Below are positions 42,429 to 51,959 of a DNA stretch of 64,000 nt, piece after piece. Numbering within the stretch: the stretch's first letter is position 1; the number at the start of each line of letters is the position of its first letter. Source of the DNA: Diplonema papillatum. Taxonomy: Eukaryota > Euglenozoa > Diplonemea > Diplonemida > Diplonemidae. The stretch covers positions 1 to 64,000 of the forward strand of contig JAPJBO010000767.1 in assembly GCA_030068145.1 (NCBI GenBank), given 5' to 3'. A program made the position numbers and the translations under genes. The notes below the pieces were generated by a model. That model did no database searches. It saw only the letters and a program-made list of their open reading frames with translations, and was not told the origin of the DNA.

Positions 42429-42802
42429 ATCAGAAGAGGGTCAAATGAGGGCATCAGGAGGCCGGTACTGTCTCTTTGGTGCAGAATAGTGCTCAGTAAG
42501 GCTGGTGGGAGGACTTCCGAGCACTCTAGAGGCTACACGAGCACTTTTTTCACATCACAAGCATTTTTTTCAAATCACGAGCTTTTTTTTCAATTCACGA
42601 GCATTTTCGAGGACGGTGCAGGACACTGTTTCTTTACTGTTTGAGGGGTTAAAGATGGTAATTTTTGCTCATCCACGACCAAAGATGGGTTCTAGACATG
42701 TTTTTCCCTTGATGGGCGTACAAAAGGCTGACCAACATAGACGAAGAATGAAAATTCGGGTTCCGGACAAAAAAAGGGCCTGAGTGGGCACCCCTACTAG
42801 AG

Positions 42803-43246
42803 CAGTGATGTTATCAAACGTTTGCAAACGTACGTTTGACAAGATTTATCAAACGCAAACGTTTGACAAACGTGCAAACGTGACGTTTGCCAATCGATGG
42901 ACCGGGTCTGTACACAGTACACGACCCTTGATAGCACTTCCCCACGTGGCTGCAGGCGGACACGACAAAAATAAGGGAACAAGACATCCTTCTGGTTCTC
43001 CTTGGGCGTGCACAGGGAGATACAGGGAGATACTAGCCTTCAGCAAGTGTTCCCTCCCACTTTCTGGGCCCCGGGCATGAAGATCTTGCCCTTGTGGCTC
43101 GAGTGTTCACAAGCCGACCCCACACTCGGATCCCCACTGCAGGCGCAGCCAGCGCCTCACTCACGTTTGATACACGTTTGACATGAATTTTGCAAACGCA
43201 AACGTTTGTCAAACGTTCAAACGTTCAACGTTTGCCATGATCACTG
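42803..43246. mobile_element. hAT-type MITE, 444 bp, with CAAACGTTTG-rich ends
   Basis: Ends CAGTGAT and ATCACTG are inverted, and 8-base direct repeats TACTAGAG lie at 42795-42802 and 43247-43254, as expected for hAT. Both ends carry clusters of CAAACGTTTG palindromes and half-sites (42811-42890 and 43164-43235), probable transposase sites. No coding capacity. It inserted at the border of the 2.28-kb element, so it is younger. Confidence 0.85.
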
Positions 43247-43254
43247 TACTAGAG

Positions 43255-43308
43255 GGGGAGAAAACAATACAACTACAAAGTGGGTCTTTTTTGTTGAACG
43301 CTTACGCA
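43255..43308 (-). repeat. B1 split repeat, proximal piece
   Basis: GGGGAGAAAACAATACAACT ... TTTTGTTGAACGCTTACGCA. It provides the stop codon of the RNase H frame. Confidence 0.85.
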
Positions 43309-43786
43309 TCAGGACCCCCAGGGACCACGCAGTGGCACACCAAATCTGAGGGCGGAGCAAGATCCTCTGCATGGGGCGACCAGACACTCTCTGGCGTGTC
43401 GCTCACTAGGGCCAGCACCCCGCGGGTGTAGGGGTCGGCCCTTTGCGCATCGGTCGGAACCCACTCGGCACTGATGACAAGGCCGGCAGCCCGTGCGGCG
43501 TCGAATATCCTCGTCAAAAGCACGTTGGCCGCGAAATTCTTCGAGTGTCCCTTGTTGAGACAGTGGACCGCCGGGAGGTTGTCTACCATGAGCCTTATGC
43601 GGACGTCCGAATGGAAACTGGCGGTCATCTCGATGCCCCGAAGGACTGCAAAGAGTTCCTTCAAAAAGATGTGGGTGTGACTCAACTCCACAAAAGGGCC
43701 CTGTGACACGCGCTCAGATTCCCCTTCGAGGACGGCAGCCCACCATTTGGACGAGGCGTCTGTCCAGAGAGTGACCGACGAGGGAA
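43302..43786 (-). CDS. RNase H domain of retroelement 2
   Basis: The frame reads VTLWTDASSKWWAAVLEGES, ELSHTHIFLKELFAVLRGIE, LMVDNLPAVHCLNKGHSK and WVPTDAQRADPYTRG. These match the RNase H fold of DIRS-type elements: Asp in WTDAS, Glu in LKEL, Asp in MVDN and Asp in ADPYTR. The enzyme removes RNA from the RNA/DNA hybrid. It overlaps the end of the RT frame in a different phase, with the switch near 43775 (a T-T-T-C-C-C stretch), so it needs a ribosomal frameshift or reflects a one-base mutation. The stop is a TAA inside the B1 repeat; the encoded protein fills the element right to the repeat. Confidence 0.8.
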
Positions 43787-44983
43787 AGGATATTGACCGA
43801 CTGACCCAGACTCTTCGACCAGGGAAACAAGATGCTCGACCTCACGCACCGTCGAGGGCGGAACAGCCCTCGCTATATCCCAGGCAGCTGGATCCGATGC
43901 CAGAGCTGAGGCCAGCCTCTGCAGGAACGACAAAGAACATCGGGCGTAGGCCAGTTGGAAACGCGTCGTGTACGCGAACCAGACCAAAGATCCGAACACC
44001 CGGTAGAACTGGCGAGGGGATACTCCTCCAAGCCGAACCATGGCGAGCTCGGGGGAACCAAGCAATTTCGACACCCACGATTCTGCCATCCTATACCGGG
44101 CGGGGCGGTCGAACCGGGAGAGTTCGAAATGGAGTCCTAGGAGGTCGAACTCTCTGAGGGGGGCCCCAAACTGCTCGTCGTCTTCGTTGAGCTCGCAGTT
44201 AACGTCCTTGCAGCGTTGCAAGAAAGAGTCGAACCGCGAAGTTGCCTCCCGTAACGAGCTTCCCACGACGACAAAGTTGTCCACCCAGGGTAGACCGTCA
44301 GCATCCGGTAGGAGCACCCGGGAGGCCCTCTGAGCTATCGCCGGCGCCCAGCTCCAGCCCATGCACATGGCGGCGAGTTGTGCCTTTACAAAACGGCCCC
44401 GCGGCCCTGCCAGGTGCATGCCAAAATACGGTCGGATGTCTGCGTCGAGCCGGAACTGATAAAAATAGCTCCGGGCGTCCGCGAGAAACACCACCGATGA
44501 GGCCAACACGCGGTCGATCACCTCGTGAACCGAAGGGAGCAGCATTGGAGGCGGGCGCGCCATGATCGCGTTGAGCTTGCGACCGTCACACACAAACCTC
44601 TGCCCACCGCTCTTCTTGTCGACAGTGAAAGCGGGGAGGACAACCCTCAACCCGTCCGATGCGACCTCTGCCACGCCATATCTCACCAGATCTGGGAGGT
44701 GGCGTAGCATGCGTCTCGACGTCGTTCGCGTGATCGCCGATGCCATCAGCGCTTCCTCCGCCCCCGGGAGCAGGGCAGATCGGAAGTATCCCCACGAACG
44801 GACCACGTCCAGCACACCGCGCAGCAGCCCCCGGCTGTCCAGCGCTGTCAATCTCTCAAGGTCCATGAACGATGACGAGATGGGCGCGAGAGCCTCGCCG
44901 ATTCTGCGTTGCGTAGGGACGGCCGTGAGGTTGTTGATGAGGAGTTCACCCCCGTAAGCAACACCAACAAAGGGAGTGAACAT
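43682..44983 (-). CDS. Reverse transcriptase of retroelement 2
   Basis: 433 residues from the ATG at 44983 (MFTPFVGVAYGGELLINN); the frame is open further upstream, so the start may be earlier. Fingers: TVDKKSGGQRFVCDGRKLNA. Motif A: VVFLADARSYFYQFRLD (Asp169). Motif B: KAQLAAMCMGWSWAPAIAQ. Motif C: PWVDNFVVVG (Asp235, Asn236), where the usual second Asp of YxDD is Asn. A thumb-like region with FDLLGLHFELSRFDRPARY follows. Together with the RNase H in the next phase it would copy the element RNA. The Asn could be a lineage feature or a damaging change. The frame is otherwise intact over the whole domain. Confidence 0.82.
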   Translation of the reverse strand: MFTPFVGVAYGGELLINNLTAVPTQRRIGEALAPISSSFMDLERLTALDSRGLLRGVLDVVRSWGYFRSALLPGAEEALMASAITRTTSRRMLRHLPDLVRYGVAEVASDGLRVVLPAFTVDKKSGGQRFVCDGRKLNAIMARPPPMLLPSVHEVIDRVLASSVVFLADARSYFYQFRLDADIRPYFGMHLAGPRGRFVKAQLAAMCMGWSWAPAIAQRASRVLLPDADGLPWVDNFVVVGSSLREATSRFDSFLQRCKDVNCELNEDDEQFGAPLREFDLLGLHFELSRFDRPARYRMAESWVSKLLGSPELAMVRLGGVSPRQFYRVFGSLVWFAYTTRFQLAYARCSLSFLQRLASALASDPAAWDIARAVPPSTVREVEHLVSLVEESGSVGQYPFPRRSLSGQTPRPNGGLPSSKGNLSACHRALLWS

Positions 44984-45096
44984 CGAGGGGGGCAAGTCTT
45001 CTTCGGGACCCTCTCCCGGCCCCTGGTAGAACGTAGCCAACGGGTCGGGGAACTTCTTTGGCGGCTTGAACGGGAAAGGGGGTTCAAGACGAAGGG

Positions 45097-45954
45097 TTAG
45101 AGAAGGCTTGCCGACGCCCTCGCGGTGTTCCGGACGAGCGGAACCTCGGCCTCCGGAAGGTATCGCATTAGCGCACTCAGCGTCGTATGGCGCGACACAC
45201 TTTGGATCACCTTCAGGTCGATCCCGCTTCTCAGGAGATGAAACAGGGCGCCCCGCCGGAGAGAATGGCCGGAGAGTGAAATGTTCGCGCGCTTCAGCGC
45301 GGTCACAACTCGTCGGAAAGGGAGGTCCGGGAACAGGAGGCGTCCCGGAGGTGTTTGCGACAACAGCGTCCGGAGCTCCTGGTCCTGGGCTGGAGGAAGA
45401 ATCACTCCTGTCACCTGGCCGAGACGGAAAGGATCCGACTTCGAGCCCACCCAGTTCACCGCCCAGAAACCAGCACTTTCGGTGACGTGCTCTGCCTTTC
45501 TCGTCAGCACGTCGTCCACGCGGGCGGCACCCTGCCAGGCCAAAGCCAGCGCAACACGCACCCTGGGGTCCGCTTCCAGGGCAACGGCAAGATGCAGCTC
45601 GTCCTTCGTCACCGGTACAGCCTGCTTCGACGGCTTCATCGCGCCGGCCCGTTTCAGAGACCTGACAAAGTCCCTGACGAGCTGGCTGTCGACAGGCCGC
45701 CCCAACCGCTTCTCGGCCGACTGTACGTTGACGACGTACTGTACTGCCGAGGCCGCGCAGATGTCTCCACGAGAGAGCAAACGGGTCACGAACAAGACCA
45801 GCGCCGTCGGGACATCGAGCTGCGAATCTGCCTCTGCATCCCAGTGACGTCGGAACTCCAGAAAGCGCCGGTACACGGAGTGGATCCCGCGTCGTGTGGA
45901 CAGCGCCAGTGCATCCGCCACGTACGCGTTCGCAGTCCGGACAAGACGGTTCCG
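45097..45954 (-). CDS. Tyrosine recombinase of retroelement 2
   Basis: The recombinase domain spans about 285 residues; the frame stays open upstream to 46659, overlapping the gag-like frame, and no clear start was found, so translation may begin by frameshift. N-terminal SAM-like helices (YVADALALSTRRGIHSVYRR) precede the catalytic core: Arg145 (WQGAARVDDVL), His230 and Arg233 (SGHSLRRGALFHL), His256 (SVSRHTTLSALM) and Tyr265 (MRYL), counted from RNRLVRT. All R-H-R-H-Y positions are present. The enzyme is expected to integrate the circular DNA copy. It lies upstream of the RT, as in VIPER and TATE elements. Confidence 0.85.
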   Translation of the reverse strand, partial: RNRLVRTANAYVADALALSTRRGIHSVYRRFLEFRRHWDAEADSQLDVPTALVLFVTRLLSRGDICAASAVQYVVNVQSAEKRLGRPVDSQLVRDFVRSLKRAGAMKPSKQAVPVTKDELHLAVALEADPRVRVALALAWQGAARVDDVLTRKAEHVTESAGFWAVNWVGSKSDPFRLGQVTGVILPPAQDQELRTLLSQTPPGRLLFPDLPFRRVVTALKRANISLSGHSLRRGALFHLLRSGIDLKVIQSVSRHTTLSALMRYLPEAEVPLVRNTARASASLL

Positions 45955-46037
45955 TTCGCCGGGTGAGAGAGGGGGCTCCGAGAGGAGGGGACGTCCGCAT
46001 CGCCCCGAGACCGGAGGAGGGAAGCGGTTCACGGCGT

Positions 46038-46769
46038 CTACTGCTTGGCCTTGCTCCTGGTTGCGTTCGTCCGCTGAGGGGCCTGGGGAGCGTCGGGGGG
46101 AAGAGCTTCGCCCGAGTGTCGGGTGCGGGGCCTCGGGCTGCGCTTCCTGGGCGGCTTCGAGGCGGGCTGCTCCTCGGCTTTCTGTAGAGCCTGGAAGACG
46201 CTCCGTAGAAACGGAGGAAACCCGGCCTCGTGCTGATGCCGGTGCTGGAGGCTGCCTGCAAGAGACCACCCGGCTTTCAGAGCTGTCTTCAGGACCATCA
46301 TCCGGTGAACGGTGTCCCTTCCCAGCTGGACGAGGGCATCGGGGTCGGTGGTGTCGTCCATTAGCCGCACGATGGTTGTGACGTGGTTGGTGAGATGTTG
46401 GGCGTCGTTGGCGACGCTCGGGATGGCATCGAGGATGTCGGCGAAAAAGTCGCGGATGTGCACCAGGGCCAGCGACTTCTCGATGGGGCTGAGGCCGACC
46501 CAGAGCTGGGGGTCGAGGAGCTCTGGCCCGGGGGAGAGGAGCGTGCGGGAGCCTTGGACCGACCCGCCCTCCCCCAGCGAAGGCGGGCCCTCCGGAAAAT
46601 CCGGAAGGGGTTGGGAAGGCCCCGTCAGGGGCCGCTCGCAGGCCAGCTCCCGCCACCACCGCCTCTTATCGACGTCTCTCGGGTACCCCAGGCTGTCCTG
46701 CTGCCGGGCTCCTCCCGCGGCCTCTTGCGGGCCGTCGAGGACGCCGCGCCGCCAGTGTACCGACACCAT
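46038..46769 (-). CDS. Gag-like protein of retroelement 2
   Basis: 243 residues from the ATG at 46769 (MVSVHWRRGVLDGPQEAAGG). Residues about 90-180 are predicted helical (LSPIEKSLALVHIRDFFADI, NDAQHLTNHVTTIVRLMDDT), fitting a capsid-like domain. The C-terminal 50 residues are Pro/Arg/Lys rich (KPPRKRSPRPRTRHSG) and could bind RNA. It ends before the recombinase domain. The upstream frame at 46666-47163 contains MDRLQRQVERLTELVMAALP, a coiled coil, and may be the true N-terminal part in another phase. Assignment rests on position and composition. Confidence 0.5.
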   Translation of the reverse strand: MVSVHWRRGVLDGPQEAAGGARQQDSLGYPRDVDKRRWWRELACERPLTGPSQPLPDFPEGPPSLGEGGSVQGSRTLLSPGPELLDPQLWVGLSPIEKSLALVHIRDFFADILDAIPSVANDAQHLTNHVTTIVRLMDDTTDPDALVQLGRDTVHRMMVLKTALKAGWSLAGSLQHRHQHEAGFPPFLRSVFQALQKAEEQPASKPPRKRSPRPRTRHSGEALPPDAPQAPQRTNATRSKAKQ

Positions 46770-47352
46770 CCGTACGCTGAGCCCTACCAGCCCCGCGCCG
46801 AGCCCCCCCAGCCCTACGCCGGGTCAGCGGCGCGGCCGCGGCGGCGGGGAAGGACCCAACGGGCATCGCTACCGGCGGAGGCGCGGGGCAACCAGGAGGC
46901 GCGTCGCGTGCGGGGTGAGTCGTCGCCGCGGGGACAGGCTCAGGCCGCGGCGAGTCGCGCGTCGGGAGAGCCGCCATCACCAATTCGGTGAGGCGCTCGA
47001 CCTGCCGCTGCAGGCGGTCCATGCGGTCTGAGACGCCGCCTCGGCGGGTTCGCGCCGCCTGCCGTGTCGTCCGTCGTACGTGATGGTCGACGGGTTGTTG
47101 TTGCGCCGGTTTCAGCCTGCTCTGCAGGGAGCGCCCGCGTATGGGAGTGGCTCGCCGATCCACGTCTCCTGCCGCTTTCGACGCTGCACAGCGACCGTTC
47201 GGACGGCTCGGTTACTTCGCCCGGCAGGCTCCGCTTGCTGGCGGCCTCGTCTGTCCGGTCCTTCGTGTCCGTGCGACGCGCTCGTCCGGCGCACGCCGCC
47301 GCTCTCCGCGTCACTCAACGACCGCGCGTCGTGGCCCGGCAGGCTTCTCTTC

Positions 47353-47967
47353 TTATATCCCCGCCGAAAGCTCCCGCGGCTCGTCGCTGCCCGCTCTGCT
47401 TGGTCGGGAGCTGCCCTCGGTGGAGCCGCAGTACGCGTGGTCGTCCCGGCTGCCCCCGGCGGAGTTGCATTCCCTCAGATCGTTGTCATCTGGGCTGAGG
47501 GGATCGTCGCTCTCGGCGAAGGAGACGCGTCGCGCGGCTGGGGGAGATGGGCCGAACAATGCAGCGGTGGCCGAGTCGTCAGCGGGAGAAACGGTCGCGG
47601 GGAGCGGCATGTGCCCCGGCGTCTGCGGCGGGGGCGTGGCCTTCGGAGACGAGCGGAGCAGGTCAGCGACCTCATCCGCGGTGGCGGACGGAGCCGACGC
47701 GACCGCCAGCCACGCGAGGACCCACTGGGCCACGCCTTCGGGGGGCGCCTCCTCGTCCGTGTACCCCAAGGCGCCTAGAAGGCGCCTCAGCCCCGCCTCC
47801 GCGGTCCCCTCGACGTCGCGTGCGACCTTGAGTACCGCCGCGAGTCGGCGGTTGTTTGCGGTGAATGAAAGAAGGGACGGGACATCAGTCCCGACCACCC
47901 TCTTCACCCAACTCACCGCGCCCGACCTGTCGAGTTGCTTCGGCAGTTTTGTTGAACGCTTACGCAC
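47353..47967 (-). CDS. First open frame of retroelement 2, unrecognised
   Basis: About 204 residues immediately inside A1. It opens at a GTG at 47967 and I see no early ATG. The N-terminal 100 residues look globular (VGTDVPSLLSFTANNRRLAA, AGLRRLLGALGYTDEEAPPE, VAQWVLAWLAVAS); the rest is Pro/Ser/Asp rich. It probably forms part of the gag polyprotein. No family recognised. Confidence 0.45.
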   Translation of the reverse strand: MRKRSTKLPKQLDRSGAVSWVKRVVGTDVPSLLSFTANNRRLAAVLKVARDVEGTAEAGLRRLLGALGYTDEEAPPEGVAQWVLAWLAVASAPSATADEVADLLRSSPKATPPPQTPGHMPLPATVSPADDSATAALFGPSPPAARRVSFAESDDPLSPDDNDLRECNSAGGSRDDHAYCGSTEGSSRPSRAGSDEPRELSAGI

Positions 47968-48072
47968 CCAGATTTACCTGTGTTTCGTGTGGGCTACAGC
48001 ACATTTACCTCCTTTGATCTATCGCAACTGGCAGTCTCCTCAAGCATTTCCTACAAAGCAGGTGCTTATACA
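47947..48072 (-). repeat. A1 split repeat of retroelement 2
   Basis: TTTTGTTGAACGCTTACGCA followed by CCCAGATTTACCTGTG ... AAGCAGGTGCTTATAC, nearly identical to A2. Confidence 0.85.
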
Positions 48073-48086
48073 ACAAAAATTGTTGT

Positions 48087-48105
48087 CCCATTGGGATATA
48101 AGGGA
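48087..48105. repeat. 19-bp direct repeat flanking retroelement 2, right
   Basis: CCCATTGGGATATAAGGGA, identical to 40232-40250. Confidence 0.8.
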
Positions 48106-48106
48106 A

Positions 48107-48240
48107 CAAAAGCTGTTGACCACAGAACCTGACCAGACCAGTCAGTCCGACCAGCCCAGCCTGACCAGACAGCTTGGATAGACCAGACAGCCTGGACAGC
48201 CTGGACAGCCTGACCAGACCGGTCTAGTCCGGAACAAAAT
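48107..48240. repeat. Short repeats of CCTGGACAG and GACCAGAC
   Basis: Irregular tandem copies of GACCAGACAG and CAGCCTGGACAGCCTG. No gene. Confidence 0.6.
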
Positions 48241-48416
48241 TAGTTACTCAATGAACAGATGCAGAACCTGTCCTGTACAAGGTTGCTAAAAGTCCACACG
48301 AATCACAGGAGGTAGAACATGATTCATGGCACTATGGCACTAAGTTTGAAACTACGAATCACAGAACGTGGAACATGATTCGTTGGACCGCTGAGCACAA
48401 AGTTACCAGGTTTTCT

Positions 48417-48560
48417 AAACACCGCAACGGAACAGCCGCCCGGCAGGCATTAGGCTCGGTCAGGACTGATCCCTCACACCGAAGTGATCACGGGTTGCCT
48501 TGTGAGCGTAGATGCGCGGGGCTGAACTCAGGCTGCATGAGTGGGTTTTGTCAGGTAACG
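48417..48560. repeat. Direct repeat pair, copy 1
   Basis: AAACACCGCAACGGA ... GGCTCGGTCAGGACTGATCC ... GCTGAACTCAGGCTGCAT recurs at 48693-48830. A more diverged inverted copy lies at about 56405-56515. Confidence 0.8.
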
Positions 48561-48692
48561 ATGGCCCTGCACCGGATCTCAAGAGTAAGCTTCGTTTCCA
48601 AAAGTCGTGATCAAGTCTGTATACCCACAGAAGGCGCGAACTACACGCAAGGACCCTTCAGACGTGGAACGCATTGGTCAGAAAAGCAAACA

Positions 48693-48830
48693 CCGCAACG
48701 GAGCAGGCGCCGGCAGGCATTAGGCTCGGTCAGGACTGATCCCTCTCACACCGAAGTGATCATGGGTTGCCTTGTGAGCGTAGATGGGCGGGGCTGAACT
48801 CGGGCTGCATTAGTGGGTTTGCGGAACTGC
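48693..48830. repeat. Direct repeat pair, copy 2
   Basis: Second copy of 48417-48560, with a few substitutions and a CT insertion. Confidence 0.8.
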
Positions 48831-48994
48831 TGTAGCATCGATCAGCGAGTACACGTATCCATCCCTGGCCGTGGCGCTCGATGGCTTCGGTAAACCGCAT
48901 CGCTTGACTCCGTACTTAGAGAGCGAATTCTGTCAATCATGGTACAGATGACTTTACGCAGGATGATGCAATATTACCCCCCCCCTAAAAAAAA

Positions 48995-48996
<2 letters not shown>

Positions 48997-49038
<42 letters not shown>
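48997..49038. repeat. GA microsatellite
   Basis: About 21 GA units, preceded by C and A runs. Confidence 0.95.
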
Positions 49039-49039
<1 letters not shown>

Positions 49040-49318
49040 GAGTTAGAGTGCAGGGACAAAAGGATACGGGTGCACGAGCACGCGGGGCTCATGCAGATGG
49101 GAAAAAATCGGCCAATTTATCCGTAACGTGAACACGCAACCATGCAAGAAGCTACAGCGCAACCGGATGCGAAGTAGGGCTGTGCTGAACATGTGCTGAC
49201 AGCTTCCAGAATTGAAATTGCTGTACTGATCCTGCTTCAGCGGAGTTCGGGCGCTCCAACAAAGGCCCGTACCGCTGTCTGACTCTTTTTTTTAAGAAGT
49301 TCGATGACGCGGTCAGGT

Positions 49319-49336
49319 GATCCCATATATGGGATC
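49319..49336. repeat. 18-bp perfect palindrome
   Basis: GATCCCATATATGGGATC. No adjacent gene explains it. Confidence 0.75.
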
Positions 49337-49400
49337 CATTCGGAAACCCTTCGGATATCAAGATCAACCGGAACTCGGAGGTCTCGACAACCGAGGGCCA

Positions 49401-49867
49401 TCAGGGCCGCCCGTGCTGTTGGGCAAGGGCTGCCAACTGGGCTACCCCCGGATCGTTGCGGTTGAGCAATTCAAACGGGACCGGCGCGATCACCGAAGCT
49501 TGGGAACCCGTGCCGAGGACCGACTCGGCATCCCGCTCAGGCGGCAGGACCTCCTGGACTTCCTCGGACTCCGGTTCAACCGGAATCAACGGACTGCCGT
49601 TGTGCACGAGCCAGCAGCAGGTGGAACTTACCCACGTGTTGTTGAGCAAGGCGAATCTGTCGCGATTGTCCTTGACCCTGAGCCGGGACCGCAGGCATGA
49701 GGCGATGCAAAAACCGCCACAACGTGAACAGTGTCGATTGTTGGCGACATCATGGGCGGTGTCGCATGATGGGGCAAAAACGCATTGTCTTCGTCCCACA
49801 GCAGACGGGCTACTCGCGGATATAGTACGACTGGGATGGTATCCCAATCTACGTTCGGTAGGTCCAT
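49401..49867 (-). CDS. Hypothetical protein, possibly broken
   Basis: A frame ending at 49401 contains a Cys-rich segment (HCSRCGGFCIASCLRSRLRV), then LLNNTWVSSTCCWLVHNGSP and PFELLNRNDPGVAQLAALAQ. A second phase (49628-49867) begins at a true ATG at 49867 with MDLPNVDWDTIPVVLYPRVA and RLLWDEDNAFLPHH. The protein-like composition of both suggests one gene with a phase change near 49730. No family recognised. Confidence 0.3.
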
Positions 49868-49940
49868 TTACTCTAGGGTAGGCACAGCCGGCATCTTTGT
49901 GTGCGTACGTGTGAAACCCCTGTTTTAAGTAGTTTAGCAC

Positions 49941-51193
49941 AGCACGCTGCCACGACGCTTATTGATAAACAACCGAACTTTCACTCTTAAAAAAAGCTGA
50001 AGTGTCAAACATGGGTTCTCTGCGGCGTTGCCGCACAATGCCCTTCGCGATGACCAGCTGCAGTACGACAATACGAACCCCCCACTCAAAGCCGACAGGT
50101 AAGCGGCCTTTGAGAGGTATCCCTCAAGGTACCGATGGTAACAGGAGTCTGTGACGGTGACAAAAGCTGCGAAGAGGCGCAAGATTGACGACCCATCTCA
50201 GGCATGACGGCAACTCACTCACTTCTGGTACATTCGCTCTTGCCCTGATATTCTTTCTCAGCCAAGTAGGTTCTTTCTCCCCACGCAGATTCAAGCAAAT
50301 GCCCGGAGAGGCACCGCGATGAACTTATGCCACTGAGAGGACGACGTAACTGGACAGATTGGTGAACAGCGCCAAAACAAGTTTTCGCTGCACGAACACT
50401 CTTTTCCTCCGGCAGACCTCAGGTTAGGAAAACCCCTTCTGCAAGTGCGTGTACAAAAGACCGCACACCGGGAGGAAAACTCGAGTTTTTAATGACCGCG
50501 CTGATATCGAATCCTGGACGCGCCTTCAGGTGACAAATTAGTAAATCGTGATCAGAGAGAAGGTTCGACGCGGGCGGCTCAGTTTTTCCACACCTTGCGC
50601 GTGGCTAAAATGAACCCGATACTCTGTCAACCGTCTCTTTTTAATCGAATTCCGTCTTCGGACCGGAAGTTCGGTATAAGAAAACATGAGATACCTGTAA
50701 TGAGGCGCTTGAACTTCGATAGCCGACCTTCTCCGGCTGTCCTGAGATAGTGCGGCATCGACGTCAGAAGACTGACATCCTGCTGAAGCGTTCGAGGCTA
50801 TTGTATTCCTTTGACGGTCCGTCATTCATCCGCCCCGACATTAGGGGCTGCGCACAAGGCTTGACGATGTCAATGGTCCCATTCCGCAAGATCTGGCCCG
50901 TAGGATTTGTGGTGACCTCTCAGGGATAGGGATCGTGCCGCGGAATTAAACCAAATACCGGGTAGGAGAAATAATGATCCACAATGCGCAAATGCTTTTT
51001 GGACAGCCTAGTAGCGAAACAGCAGGAACGGAGCCACATCCTTGCTCTCGACTTCCCAGGAATAGCGAAGAAACAGAAGGGATTCAAACAGACACACACA
51101 TACACACGCACGCACACCCTACACACCCCTAAACGCCGTAGAGGAGGGGGGTTACCATTGCCGCCTGTTACCCTGATTCGCAGTGGTACACAG
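49941..51193. other. No gene recognised
   Basis: Short frames only. A short CA/CG-rich run lies near 51090-51125. Confidence 0.35.
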
Positions 51194-51231
51194 ACAAGCG
51201 TCGCTCCAGACGAATCTGGAGCGACGCTTGT
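51194..51231. repeat. Perfect hairpin, 17-bp arms and CGAA loop
   Basis: ACAAGCGTCGCTCCAGA (51194-51210) and its exact complement at 51215-51231. A strong stem that could be an RNA or DNA structure; no partner gene is evident. Confidence 0.85.
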
Positions 51232-51959
51232 GCAGTATGATTGGACGTTGGGAGAAAAGTGTGGCCGCCTCTGTAACTCCACGAGCCGCTTCCACGACTG
51301 CATGGCCAGGGGCCTGCCCACTGTGAATCTAAGCACTGTGCATCTAGGACCGCAGGATGGGTATCCACCCACGCAGTGTGAGTATCCACTCACCTCCTGA
51401 TGCATGTGGTACCACATAACTACCCGCGCGGCAATGTGGCAACCCCCCTCCCCCATCCCGAACTTTCCGAGCAGGTATTGAGGCTGCCATCGTGAGGCGC
51501 CGAAAGAATGTCACTTATTGGGGGTTATTGTAACGGTATATTAGTATTAACGGGGCATTCTTGCAAACATGAAGCGCCGCAAGAACAGTACCATGAGCCG
51601 CAGAAGGACATGGACTTCCTTGTTGCAATCGTTGCAAAGCAAAGGAAAGCTTCAAGAACTCGGCACTGTGGAGTTAAACGTAGTCGTAAACGGGATCAAA
51701 AGTACCGCGCCAGATAAAAAAACAGCATTTTACGTTTGAACAAATAAGGTGCGTGTCCGTCAAAACAAGCTTTTCTCCCTCGATTGCGTTTTCTCCCTCG
51801 CCTTCGAAACCCCAACCTGGGAGAAAGACTTGTTTTCGGGACGTTTCCCCTCATAGGCTCACACGAAAGATTTTGCGTGGCGTGTCCGTATATTTGTATT
51901 ATTAAGCCGGTCCATCCCTATCTCCTGGAACTGCATCGAATCGCCTGCCGCTGTTCATT

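Larger units (their letters stand above)
40516..42796. mobile_element. Non-autonomous hAT-like element, 2281 bp
   Basis: Terminal inverted repeats TAGGGGTGCCCACTC (40516) and GAGTGGGCACCCCTA (42796), with a second inverted block TTTTTTGTCCGGAA inside each end. The flanks repeat CTAGAGG (7 bases, perhaps 8 with a changed base), and the unfilled site is seen at 40290 in B2. TAGGGGTG ends and a short target duplication fit the hAT superfamily. No transposase frame is present; most of the interior is minisatellite. Confidence 0.8.
40251..48086 (-). mobile_element. Tyrosine-recombinase retroelement 2 (VIPER-like gene order) with nested insertions
   Basis: On the minus strand: A1 (48072-47947), two gag-like frames, tyrosine recombinase, RT, RNase H, B1 (43308-43255 and 40515-40467, interrupted), A2 (40466-40361), B2 (40348-40251). 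A1/A2 and B1/B2 are near-identical, giving the split direct repeat structure A1-genes-B1-A2-B2. B1 was split by a 2.28-kb hAT-like element, and a 444-bp hAT MITE landed at the edge of that element. Without these insertions the retroelement is about 5.1 kb. A 20-base sequence (TTTTGTTGAACGCTTACGCA) marks both the inner edge of A1 and the start of B1; the shorter TTGTTGAACGCTTAC is also seen at the A2/B2 boundary. Confidence 0.85.

Noticed and set aside
46038..48181. Long plus-strand ORF at 47141-48181
   Set aside because: It runs antisense across the GC-rich gag region and into the A1 repeat, with no motif.
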